Shown piece after piece: positions 16,387 through 25,009 of a stretch of DNA of 64,000 nucleotides; position 1 is the first letter of the stretch; every line of letters starts with the position of its first letter. A program made the position numbers and the translations under genes. Source of the DNA: Enterocloster bolteae (GTDB lineage: Bacteria > Bacillota > Clostridia > Lachnospirales > Lachnospiraceae); NCBI RefSeq assembly GCF_002234575.2, contig NZ_CP022464.2, positions 2,914,001 to 2,978,000 on the forward strand, written 5' to 3'. The notes beneath the pieces are model-generated. The model worked only from the letters and a program-made list of their open reading frames with translations. It was not told the DNA's origin and did no database searches.

Positions 16387-17938
16387 GGCAAACCAGACAA
16401 ATCTGGAGGAATTCCTTCAGCAAAAAGGAGAACATCTCAGAAAAACTGGAAGTGAGTCAGTGCTGATCTACAAAGACTCCACAGGAGAACATGACAGCAT
16501 TTCTGTCAGAAGGAACCGTTGGTACGATCATAAAAATATGCGAGGCGGCTATCCGTTGAAATTTATGCAGGAGTTTTACGGCATGAATTTTCGCACTGCT
16601 ATGAAAGAACTTTTGAACGGAGAAGAACCAGGGCTTGGCAGGAAGAGAAACAAAGAGAATGAAAAAAACGTAAGGCAGACTGAAAAGGCAGTTGTACAGG
16701 AAAATCAAGAACGAATTACTTGCCCTTCTGAAAAATCTGAATTCATACTTCCTGAGAAAGACAACAATATGAAACGATTGTTTGCCTATCTTTTACAGAC
16801 AAGATTTCTCTCCAAAGATGTGGTGAAAAGTTTTGTGGAACAGAAAATACTTTACCAAGAAAAGGAACATGGCAACGTAGTTTTTGTGGGAACAGAAAAA
16901 GACGGAGTACCAAAGTCAGCCTGCAAAAAATCCACAGCGGAGCAGACAAAAAGCTTCCGAATGACTGTTGCTGGTTCTGACTGCAGGTATGGTTTCTGTT
17001 GGCGAGGGGAAAGCAGCAAGCTCTATGTGTTTGAAGCTGCCATTGATTTAATGTCGTTTATTACATTGAAGAATTATGACTGGAAGACGGACAGCTTTCT
17101 GGCATTGGATGGGTTGTCTCCAAAGCCTCTTCTACAATTTTTGGAAGAACAAAAAAATATCCATGAGATTTTTCTCTGTCTGGATTACGATGCGGCAGGC
17201 ATAGAAGCTTGTGATAAATTAAACGATATCCTCATTGAAAAGGGGCATGATGGAGAAAAAATCAAAAGGGAATACCCTCTCTATAAAGACTGGAACGAGC
17301 AGCTGAAGTCAGAACATGGTGTGGAAGCTATCCTTCCACAGTCACATCCGAAGAAAGCAGCATACCATGTTGCGGTCAGAAAACTTGGTATCATGAATGC
17401 CAACACAGAAAGCCCATATATGAAATGGCGTAAACAGGAATACGAAAAATCAGGAATTTATTTTTATCTGGAACAGATCAAAAGAGATTTCAAACAAGCA
17501 GAAAAATTGGTAAAGAAAGGAGAAGCTGACACAAAACCACTCCTTGCCAGCATTTTGCGTATGGCAGATTTGTCCGTCTGCTTGATGTGTGAAATGAAAC
17601 GAGATGAGAACTTGCCAGAGCTGACTATGTACCAAACCACCATACAGAAATTGGAAAAGGCATATAAACCATATTTGGATAAATCGAGAATGGATCGACG
17701 CATACAGGAAATGAAAGAAGAGATGGAACACTTGAAAACCCTTGCGGTTCAAGATCAGCCATCTCTTTTTGTATGGGCAAAAAACATGGCGGATATGGCA
17801 ATGAGAGCTATCATCTATGTGGAAACGGAGTATCCACAGGAACTGGAAAGAAAAAACAGTTTTGTGGAGCAGAGCAAGGAAGAACAAAAAACAGAACCTG
17901 ATACCACAGAGCAGATGGAATTAGAGATGGGAGGTTGA
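16355..17938 (+). CDS. DUF3991/TOPRIM (DnaG-like) protein
   Basis: 527 aa; ATG 16355 after GGGAGGA, inside the end of the previous gene. The N-terminal part carries the DUF3991-type primase-like zinc-less domain (SISVRRNRWYDHKNMRGG). The central TOPRIM region shows LYVFEAAIDLMSF (Glu) and IFLCLDYDAAGIEACDKL (D-x-D), typical of a metal-binding TOPRIM. Such proteins are common ICE replication or priming factors acting on the transferred strand. The C-terminus is helical and charged. Confidence 0.75.
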   Translation: MALYTQEQIDKANQTNLEEFLQQKGEHLRKTGSESVLIYKDSTGEHDSISVRRNRWYDHKNMRGGYPLKFMQEFYGMNFRTAMKELLNGEEPGLGRKRNKENEKNVRQTEKAVVQENQERITCPSEKSEFILPEKDNNMKRLFAYLLQTRFLSKDVVKSFVEQKILYQEKEHGNVVFVGTEKDGVPKSACKKSTAEQTKSFRMTVAGSDCRYGFCWRGESSKLYVFEAAIDLMSFITLKNYDWKTDSFLALDGLSPKPLLQFLEEQKNIHEIFLCLDYDAAGIEACDKLNDILIEKGHDGEKIKREYPLYKDWNEQLKSEHGVEAILPQSHPKKAAYHVAVRKLGIMNANTESPYMKWRKQEYEKSGIYFYLEQIKRDFKQAEKLVKKGEADTKPLLASILRMADLSVCLMCEMKRDENLPELTMYQTTIQKLEKAYKPYLDKSRMDRRIQEMKEEMEHLKTLAVQDQPSLFVWAKNMADMAMRAIIYVETEYPQELERKNSFVEQSKEEQKTEPDTTEQMELEMGG

Positions 17939-17942
17939 AGAA

Positions 17943-19919
17943 ATGGAGAACTTATGGAAGTTGATGCCGCTGCTATTGATTTTCGGTGCCTTTATTGTCT
18001 GTATGTTATTGATCGACAGGAAGTCTTTGAACATCAAAAGTAAGACCGTAGGCGATGGACAGCATGGCTCCGCCAGCTTTGCTACACCAAAAGAAATCGA
18101 CGCGGCATTTCAGAGAGTGAGATATGAACCACAGGTCTGGAGGCGAAAGCCTCCTTGCGACCTGCCCCAAGGCATTATCATTGGATGCAATATGATGAAG
18201 TTCGGAAAGAAGAAAACAGTCACAGCAATCGTGGAGAAAGGAGATGTTCATGCACTGATGATCGGTGCTGCCGGTGTAGGCAAGACAGCCAAGTTTTTAT
18301 ATCCAAATCTGGAATACTGCTGTGCGTCAGGTATGAGTTTTGTCACGACTGACACAAAGGGTGACCTCCTGAGAAGCTACGCTCCCATCGCAAAAAAATA
18401 TTATGGCTATGATATTTCTGTACTGGATTTGAGAAATCCAACCCAAAGCGATGGCTTCAATATGCTTCATATGGTGAACCATTACATGGATGAATATTTG
18501 CAGACAGATTCCCTTGTGGCAAAGGCAAAAGCAGAGAAGTACGCAAAGATAATATCTAAAACCGTTATGAATTCCGGTGGATTTGATTCTGCCAACGCAG
18601 GACAAAATGCTTTCTTCTATGATTCGGCAGAAGGCTTGATCACTGCTGTGATATTGGTGATTGCGGAGTTCTGCTCACCTTACGCTCTTGCGTTGGAACA
18701 GGCAAAACGAAAACAGAAAGCTTTGGAGCAGCGAAAAAAGGAAATAGCACAGATGAGAAAAGCCTGCATTGACAAAGATATAGATTTTTTGCCAAAAGCA
18801 CAGACAGCCATTCTTCAAAAAGATGTTGAAGCAGAGATTTTGTTTCAGCCAGAGGAACAGAAAGAAGAAAAAGGCGAAGAAAGGCATATCATCAGTGTGT
18901 TCAAATTGATTCAAGATTTATTGGGACCATCGGAAGTGAAAGGCAAAAGTCAGTTCAAGCTGTTGATGGAACGTCTTCCAGAAGAACATAAAGCAAGATG
19001 GCTGTCTGGTGCCGCCCTGAATACTTCAGACCAGGCAATGGCGTCTGTGCTGTCAACGGCATTGTCCAGACTGAATGCTTTTCTTGATTCTGAAATTGAA
19101 CAGCTGCTCTGCTTTGAAACGAAAATCAATACGGAAAAGTTTTGTAGGAACAAGTCAGCAGTGTTTTTGATTATGCCGGAGGAAGATGACAGCAAATATT
19201 TCCTCATTTCTTTGATCGTACAGCAGTTATACAGAGAAATGCTTTCCATTGCTGATGAAATGGGTGGCAAGCTGCCAAACAGAGTTATGTTCTTCCTGGA
19301 TGAGTTCGGTACATTGCCAGCTATACAATCTGCGGAAATGATGTTTTCTGCCAGCCGTTCCAGACGAATCAGCTTTGTGCCTATCATACAATCATTGGCA
19401 CAGCTAGAAAAGAACTATGGCAAAGAAGGTGCGGACATCATCATTGATAACTGTCAGGTCTGCATATATGGCGGCTTTGCACCAAACTCCGAAGCAGCCA
19501 ATGTACTGTCCAAAACGCTGGGGGATAGGACAGTTATGACAGGAAGTATCTCACAAGGCAGAGATAAATCCAAGTCACTTCAAATGACAGGCAGACCACT
19601 GATGACGCCAGATGAGCTTAAAATCATGCCAAAAGATACGTTCATCGTCACAAGAACAGGCGTAAAGCCTATGAAAACGAAGCTGAAGCTGTTTTTTGAG
19701 TGGGGAATCGAACTGAATGAAACATATCCAATGCGTCAAGCAGTGGTGAGAAAGGTGCATTACGCAAATAAAAAGACCATTGAGGAAGCCATTGCAAAAA
19801 AATACGGTCTGCCCCAAAATCCTCTCCAACAGCCCGTCAAACGCCCAATGCAGGAACAAGATAAGCCGTTATGCAACATATCGAAAACCATGAAAGGGGT
19901 GGAAAAAAGTTATGATTGA
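17943..19919 (+). CDS. VirD4/TraG coupling protein
   Basis: 658 aa, ATG 17943 after GGGAGGTTG. One N-terminal membrane helix (about residues 4-22), then the P-loop ATPase: Walker A GAAGVGKT (about 106-113), TDTKGDLL, and Walker B RVMFFLDEFGTLP (about 446-458), all as in VirD4/TraG. This hexameric inner-membrane pump hands the relaxase-DNA complex to the secretion channel. It overlaps the HTH gene that follows. Confidence 0.92.
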   Translation: MENLWKLMPLLLIFGAFIVCMLLIDRKSLNIKSKTVGDGQHGSASFATPKEIDAAFQRVRYEPQVWRRKPPCDLPQGIIIGCNMMKFGKKKTVTAIVEKGDVHALMIGAAGVGKTAKFLYPNLEYCCASGMSFVTTDTKGDLLRSYAPIAKKYYGYDISVLDLRNPTQSDGFNMLHMVNHYMDEYLQTDSLVAKAKAEKYAKIISKTVMNSGGFDSANAGQNAFFYDSAEGLITAVILVIAEFCSPYALALEQAKRKQKALEQRKKEIAQMRKACIDKDIDFLPKAQTAILQKDVEAEILFQPEEQKEEKGEERHIISVFKLIQDLLGPSEVKGKSQFKLLMERLPEEHKARWLSGAALNTSDQAMASVLSTALSRLNAFLDSEIEQLLCFETKINTEKFCRNKSAVFLIMPEEDDSKYFLISLIVQQLYREMLSIADEMGGKLPNRVMFFLDEFGTLPAIQSAEMMFSASRSRRISFVPIIQSLAQLEKNYGKEGADIIIDNCQVCIYGGFAPNSEAANVLSKTLGDRTVMTGSISQGRDKSKSLQMTGRPLMTPDELKIMPKDTFIVTRTGVKPMKTKLKLFFEWGIELNETYPMRQAVVRKVHYANKKTIEEAIAKKYGLPQNPLQQPVKRPMQEQDKPLCNISKTMKGVEKSYD

Positions 19920-20172
19920 CAAAATGAAGGTCTATCAGGATACAGAGCTTTCCAGTAAAGCCGTATCTGTTTATTTATATCTTTGTGAACGTGCCAGTAA
20001 AGAAACAAAAAGCTGCTATCCCTCCATGAAAACCATAGCGAAAGATCTGCATCTTTCTTTGGCATCAGTGAAGCGTTCCATTCAAGAATTGGAAAGAAGT
20101 GCATACATCAAAAAAGAAAATCGGTTTCGTGACAATGGCGGAAAAAGCAGCAATCTCTATTTTATTGAATGA
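19912..20172 (+). CDS. HTH_36-type DNA-binding protein
   Basis: 86 aa; ATG 19912 overlaps the stop of the coupling-protein gene, with GAAAGGGGTGG upstream. A winged-helix/HTH_36 domain fills it: SCYPSMKTIAKDLHLSLASV then KRSIQELERSAYIKKENRF. It resembles the DNA-binding part of plasmid or ICE replication-initiation and regulatory proteins. Short compared with full-length relatives. Confidence 0.7.
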   Translation: MIDKMKVYQDTELSSKAVSVYLYLCERASKETKSCYPSMKTIAKDLHLSLASVKRSIQELERSAYIKKENRFRDNGGKSSNLYFIE

Positions 20173-20391
20173 ATTTGAAAAAGAACAAAAAAATCCCCCC
20201 CTCAAAAAACGATGAAAAACGCCAAAGGGGGAGGTCTGTCTTCGGCGTGAGCTATGGTATGGCTCAATGTGAGCCGAGAATGTGAACTGTTCACTTTAAC
20301 AGTTACATAGTATACAGAAAAAAATCTTATTGAAAAGGAGAATGAAACATTTGATAGATATATATAGGGTTTTGAACTATAGTCAATGAAA
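20173..20391 (+). other. intergenic DNA left of the IS3 copy
   Basis: About 220 bp without a gene. It includes a C-tract and G-tract pair (20196-20203 and 20226-20233) that could fold around an A-rich loop. Nothing else recognised. Confidence 0.4.
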
Positions 20392-20426
20392 AAGACGCGA
20401 TTTTTAAATATATTTTCTGGGAATGC

Positions 20427-21340
20427 CTAGATTCCTTGTCGTTCCCAGAATGTTGTTTCCATTTCGTCTGGTATCAGATAGCCTAAAGAACCATGTGGTC
20501 TGCGAGAGTTATAGAAGTCTTTGATATACTGGAAGACAGAGTGGTATAGGTCACGATAGGTGCGAAAATTACGCCTATTGGTTTCTTCTTTTTTGAGATA
20601 TTTGAAGAAACTTTCGCAGCAGGCGTTATCAAAAGGATATGCCTTTTTCGAGAAGGACTGGACAACATTCAGTTCATCAAGCAGTTTTCGAAATGCAAAG
20701 GTTATGTACTGTGATCCTCTATCAGAGTGAAACATCAGTCCAGCAGGACAATTTCTGGTATGATATGCTTTCTGAAAGGTCTGGATTACCAGATCTGCAT
20801 TGGGTCTGGATGATATATTCCAAGAGATAATTTTTCTAGAAAAAGATCCATAATGATACAAAGGTAATACCACTTACCTCCGGCTTTGAGATATGTAAAA
20901 TCACTTGTCCAGACCAAGTTGGGAGCTTTTTGATGAAAGGCTTGATGCAGGTGATTAGCATAACAGCCGGACAACTCTTTTGGGCGAGAAATGGATTTTG
21001 GTTTTATTGTGGATATAGGCGGAAGCTGCATGGAATGCATCAGGCGGTACACTCGACCGACGCTGATGAAAATGCCATAGTCACGACCTAAGATATATGT
21101 AATTTTATAAGCACCGATGCGTTTATCGTAGTCAGCGTAAATGTGTAGAATCATTTGTTTGATGTTCTGATTCTCAATGGTTCTGGAAGAAGGCAGAGAA
21201 TAAAAATGTTTGTAATAAGTACTGCGGTTTACGTTGAGAACACGGCAGAGGGTTTTGATATTGTGCTGTAATCGAAGCTTATAAACTGTGCTTAATCTTT
21301 GTTTGAGTGTAGCGTGAAGATGGCAATCGCTTTTTTTAGG
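20427..21340 (-). pseudogene. IS3-family transposase orfB, frameshifted
   Basis: DDE integrase core: D in NLVWTSDFTYLK, D in MFHSDRGSQYITF, E in NACCESFFKYLKKEE, then the NSRRPHGSLGY tail. The frame is broken near 20840-20844, where losing one base from an A run on the plus strand turns MDLFSRKIISW into MDLFLEKL and a premature stop. The upstream part is open in the -1 frame relative to orfA, so orfB is normally made as an OrfAB fusion. Confidence 0.85.
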
Positions 21341-21572
21341 ATGAGGTTTTCTTCTTCAAGCTGAGCATTTCTTTTCTGAAGTTCCTGAATCTGTTTAGCG
21401 GTCAGAATTTCACCATTAGATGTTTCAACAGTGGAGTATTGCTTGATCCATCTGGAAAGAGCAGTTTGAGAAACACCATACTCTTTGATTAGAGAAGCTT
21501 GCGTTTTGCCATTATGATAGAGATCAACAAGAGTTCGTTTGAAATCCTCATCATAATAATTTTTTTAGCCAT
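21292..21572 (-). pseudogene. IS3-family orfA, frameshifted near the start
   Basis: ATG 21572 with AAAGGAGG upstream. After MAKK the frame is lost because the A run has seven bases; with eight, it reads YYDEDFKRTLVDLYHNGKTQ and continues as a normal HTH-Tnp_1 plus leucine-zipper orfA to TAA at 21292-21294. The total length is not a multiple of three, confirming the shift. A slippery A-AAA-AAG heptamer near 21328-21338 would give the OrfAB -1 frameshift. Confidence 0.75.
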
Positions 21573-21631
21573 AAAGATACCTCCTTTTGGTGTCTAGTAT
21601 TATGGTACATCTGTTTATAAATCGTGTCCAC

Positions 21632-22114
21632 TTATTTAATATAGATCCAAATATCGACTACATATTGATGTTGGTCGAGCAATATCATGAGGGCAACTGT
21701 GAGGATAAGGAAATTCTCACTTCGATCCGTAAGGCAGTAGATGCCAGTATGCAGCTTCGCAGCAAGAAAGAATTGATTGAAGCCTTTATCAATCGTGTCA
21801 ATGTAGACACACAAGTTACAACTGACTGGCGCAGATTTGTGCTTACTCAGGAAGAAAATGACCTTGCTAAAATTATTATGGCAGAAAAGCTCAAACCAGA
21901 AGAAACCAGAAAATTTGTGTCCAATGCGTTCCGCGATGGAGTATTGAAAACGACTGGAACCGAAATTAACAAGCTCATGCCTCCGGTATCCCGTTTTGGC
22001 GGTAGTGGCAGAGCCAAGAAAAAGCAAGGTGTTATTGAGAAACTGAAAGCATTTTTTGAAAAATACTTTGGTTTAGGTATTACGGAGATGCAGTCAGAAA
22101 AAGAAGAAAATTAG
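21632..22114 (+). pseudogene. type I restriction HsdR remnant (C-terminal)
   Basis: About 160 codons in one frame to TAG 22114. The sequence follows the C-terminal helical region of HsdR (DPNIDYILMLVEQYHEGNCE; LRSKKELIEAFINRVN; EETRKFVSNAFRDG; INKLMPPVSRFGG; KLKAFFEKYFG). The motor and nuclease parts are missing: the IS3 copy forms its left edge and no HsdR sequence lies beyond that IS. It is not a copy of the intact HsdR at 33.9 kb, so it comes from a second type I system. Confidence 0.8.
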
Positions 22115-22210
22115 AATTATGATAAAACCATATTGGCAAAATTGATTTTTGTTCCTGCCGAAAGGGCTTGTATTGTATGAATGAAATTTTAAGTTTTGTC
22201 GATCCCCTGA

Positions 22211-22225
22211 CCACCATAATGGTGG
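22211..22225. repeat. 15-bp perfect palindrome
   Basis: CCACCAT-A-ATGGTGG; seven-base arms around one base, just before the terminator. Function not known. Confidence 0.4.
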
Positions 22226-22233
22226 TATCAGAC

Positions 22234-22280
22234 TGTCAAAAAACCCCTGAATTTTGGATAAAATTCAGGGGTTTTTGACA
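22234..22280. terminator. bidirectional terminator between HsdR remnant and bla
   Basis: Long inverted repeat: TGTCAAAAAACCCCTGAATTTT and its complement AAAATTCAGGGGTTTTTGACA around GGAT, perfect except for one extra A. T runs flank it on both strands, so it can stop transcripts from either side. Confidence 0.85.
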
Positions 22281-22481
22281 AGTTAAACAGGTGAGAAAGC
22301 CACTTGTTATTGACATGCCATCAGCTAGATGGTATATATAGCATATGGGTGAAATCTTCTAAGTATTGCATCCATGATTATCTGAAAATAATCTTATCTA
22401 TGGTTCTTTTTGAGAGTTTCTAAGATAAAACTTTTGTAATCGTATTTTGGTATATTAATTTATTTTTGAGTGAATCAATTT

Positions 22482-23375
22482 TTATGATATTAAATCAAAG
22501 ATGATTTTTGTGGCATCTGCTATCAGTTTATTGTCATATTCTGCATCTTGTTCTGCTTTTTTTGAAAGTACAGCTACAAATATAGGTTTTTTATTTGGGG
22601 GTGTTACAATAGCGATATCATTTCGTGTTCCATAAGAACCAGCACCACTTTTATCTGCCACAATCCAATCACTTGGTACACCAGCACGAATTAATTCATC
22701 ACCAGTTGCATTATTTGACATCCAATCTATAAAAATCTCTTTTTTATCATCTGACAATATATCTCCAGTTACATATTCTTTCAAATTGAAAGCCAATTGT
22801 TTAGGAGTACTAGTATCTCTTATATCGCCAGGTACAGCATCATTCAATTCAGTTTCTATTCTAGAAGGCTCACTTACAGTATCACCAATTTTACTTAATG
22901 ATTGTTTAAAACCATTAGGTCCATCAAGAAGAGTAAATTGTAGATTTCCAGCAGTATTATCGCTTTGTCTAACTGCAGCATCACATATTTCTCTAATAGT
23001 CATTCCAGTATCTACTTTATCTTTTGCAACTGGTGCATAAGATAAAACATCTTCTTCTTCAAAATATATTACATTATCAAGTTCTTCAATAGAGTATTTT
23101 TCTAAAATGGCACCGGCAGCTAAAGCTTTATATGTTGAACAGTATGCAAATCTCTCATCTGCATTATAAGAAATTTCTTTATTAGTTTCTGTATCAAGTG
23201 CATAAATTCCTAATGTAGCATCATATTTTTCTTCCAGTTCTTGAAATAGAGAATCATAATCTGCATTAACATTTTCATTGCTATCAGGAATGTTTTCTTG
23301 TTTATTACTACATCCAACAGATAATAATATGATAAAGATCGTTAAAATACTTATGATAATTTTGTTGTGTTTCAT
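22482..23375 (-). CDS. bla: class A beta-lactamase lipoprotein
   Basis: 297 aa, ATG 23375 after AGGAGG. Lipobox LLSVGC gives a lipid-anchored secreted enzyme. All class A motifs are present: S80-T-Y-K83 (nucleophile and Lys70-73 pair), S138-D-N140, E174-T-E-L-N178 (the Glu166 site) and K242-S-G244. Sequence segments are close to Bacillus penicillinases (IPGDIRDTST-like and DKSGAGSYGTRNDIA). It hydrolyses beta-lactams at the outer face of the membrane. Likely repressed by BlaI through the palindrome at 23783-23812. Confidence 0.93.
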   Translation of the reverse strand: MKHNKIIISILTIFIILLSVGCSNKQENIPDSNENVNADYDSLFQELEEKYDATLGIYALDTETNKEISYNADERFAYCSTYKALAAGAILEKYSIEELDNVIYFEEEDVLSYAPVAKDKVDTGMTIREICDAAVRQSDNTAGNLQFTLLDGPNGFKQSLSKIGDTVSEPSRIETELNDAVPGDIRDTSTPKQLAFNLKEYVTGDILSDDKKEIFIDWMSNNATGDELIRAGVPSDWIVADKSGAGSYGTRNDIAIVTPPNKKPIFVAVLSKKAEQDAEYDNKLIADATKIIFDLIS

Positions 23376-23782
23376 AACTTTATCCTCCTAAAATATAGAT
23401 TATACATAGAATTTTGAATTTTTGAAGCATTTATATCATTTCATATAGCTAACTTATGCATTTGTAATATATTATCTCCACCTTTCAAGTTTTTCATTGC
23501 AAATCCATAATAAAATAGTAGTATTTCCATTTTAAAGGATATGAGAGTTGTATTTGTCACAATATATAATTCTTTATTTAGGTTAAATTTAGTAAACCAT
23601 TCATTTTAGTTGTGCTTACGAACTATAATCCAACATAGTTTATCTTTTCTCAACATATTTGTATTAAGATTTTGAAAATGTTTTGTCACCTCTCTTTATA
23701 AATAAAATGAATTCTATATGTATTTGTCAATATAAAATTTTAGTTGAGAAAATATAGCAATAAGTCTATTGTGTGAAGCACG
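23376..23782 (-). promoter_or_regulatory. long leader region of bla
   Basis: About 400 AT-rich bases between the bla start and the operator/promoter. It holds a second promoter-like pair on the minus strand (TTGACA at 23725-23730, TTTTAT at 23702-23707) and the inverted repeat AACTAT/ATAGTT (23621-23640). No open frame with a ribosome site is evident. Confidence 0.4.
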
Positions 23783-23817
23783 TTTTAAATATTACAATAG
23801 TAATATTTAAAAGTCAA
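23783..23817 (-). promoter_or_regulatory. bla promoter overlapped by a BlaI-type operator
   Basis: Minus-strand TTGACT (23817-23812), 17-bp spacer and TAATAT (23794-23789). A 13-bp-arm palindrome, TTTTAAATATTAC / GTAATATTTAAAA (23783-23795, 23800-23812), covers the spacer and -10. Its core ATTACAATAGTAAT closely resembles the staphylococcal BlaI operator dyads as I recall them. Confidence 0.65.
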
Positions 23818-24129
23818 GCAAAATTTAAAATAATTTTTCCTATTGTATCTGAGCATAAAAAGTGAACTGAACCAATAAAAACGGACAATGACAAAAAGCC
23901 CCCTTATTTAAAATAATAGAATCACATAAGGAGCCTGTGGTTTCAACAAAAAACACTTGATTATATGAGCAGGTTTTATTATAGCAAAAAGTAAATACAC
24001 GCATATCAAATAATTGAACCAAAGCTGATTGCTATGTGTAAAGTAGGAAAAACCAATCCGTAAGCTTGTAAAATACTTTTAATTAGAGATTCGACAAATT
24101 GAAAACTGAATCAATTACTATAATCGGGA

Positions 24130-24540
24130 ATAGACTCGTCTTATTGCTGGGCTTCTGCTAAAATACAGAGGACGTCCTAAAAACAGACAGAACCAGCTAG
24201 TATCAGAGAATATCAGTAAGAAATTGAGTGCCTGAAGATGAAAAATGAACTTTTACGGAATTTTCTGCGATTAGAAGAATGGATGTGAGAGTACAAGTGC
24301 AATATGAGTTTATATATAGACACAAAGTGTGCTATACATTATCAATGATGTATCGTTTCTTCGAGATATCTTGCTGTAGATATTATGATTTCCGAAAACA
24401 TTCCAGCAAATTATGAAGAAATATGGGTTGTTGCCAGAAATTTGCCGACACAGAAAATGGGTAACGGATATTTCTTATATGCATACATAACAGGATATTT
24501 TATATCTGTCAGACATCTTTTATAACCATAAGTATATCCA
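24130..24540 (+). pseudogene. decayed IS3-family transposase remnant
   Basis: Pieces of an IS3 OrfB are readable through many stops and shifts: RVQVQYEFIYRHK then MYRFFEIS with YYDF (near 24290-24390), then GCCQKFADTEKWVTDISYMHT and DILYLSDIFYNHK (near 24425-24525), matching the family's 'R-K-W-V-T-D-I-S-Y' catalytic Asp block. The last DE part is missing. Confidence 0.6.
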
Positions 24541-24544
24541 ATCA

Positions 24545-24844
24545 AAACCACTAGTAAACTAGTGGTTTGAGCAACCCCTAGAAGGGATATTACGTGCCAA
24601 CCCCTAAAAGGGGCATCGAAAAAATATCATCGTATTTGTTTGCACTGCAACCTGTAAACAGGTACTATAATTGAGAATACAGTATGTTAATTAAATATTG
24701 TATATCCTTTAGTTGATAATTCGTAAATCCATAGTAATTATCATTCAAAAAAATATACTAAAGTATTTTATTTATCCCTAGTAGAACTAGGGGTTTTATT
24801 AAGCTAAAGCATCCAATGAAAAACAGGAGTGGCATCGCCACTCC
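24545..24844. repeat. cluster of palindromes, possible IS200/IS605-derived or MITE element
   Basis: Perfect hairpins: AAACCACTAGT/ACTAGTGGTTT (24545-24568); CCCTAGT/ACTAGGG with a following T run (about 24776-24797); GGAGTGGC/GCCACTCC (24826-24844). CCCCTA-N-AGGG motifs lie at about 24574-24615. Subterminal hairpins without inverted ends recall IS200/IS605 relics; no TnpA frame is present. Confidence 0.4.
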
Positions 24845-25009
24845 GTTGGAAACTCAAATATTATCTTAACAAGAATGTTTTTTATATGATGTCCACACAA
24901 TATGGGCAGTTTATCTTTTTGTGTACCATCCTTTTATCAATTTAAAGAATCGTATTAAACTAAACTGATTGAGTTATGTTGTTTTTTCTTATCTATATGA
25001 TTGTTACTT

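Larger units (their letters stand above)
20392..21630 (-). mobile_element. IS3-family (IS150-like) insertion sequence
   Basis: About 1.24 kb with imperfect terminal inverted repeats: GACGCGATTTTTAAATA (20394-20410) at the left and GACACGATTTATAAACA (read on the minus strand, about 21629-21613) at the right, 14 of 17 matching. Contains orfA and orfB on the minus strand with a -1 slippage site between them. Its right edge abuts the HsdR remnant. Confidence 0.8.
23830..25009. other. gene-free region between bla and blaR1 with mobile-element remains
   Basis: Nearly 1.2 kb without an intact gene. It holds a decayed IS3 transposase (about 24130-24540), a cluster of hairpins (24545-24844), and otherwise AT-rich DNA with many stops. 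In typical bla operons these two genes are adjacent, so this is inserted DNA. Confidence 0.6.
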
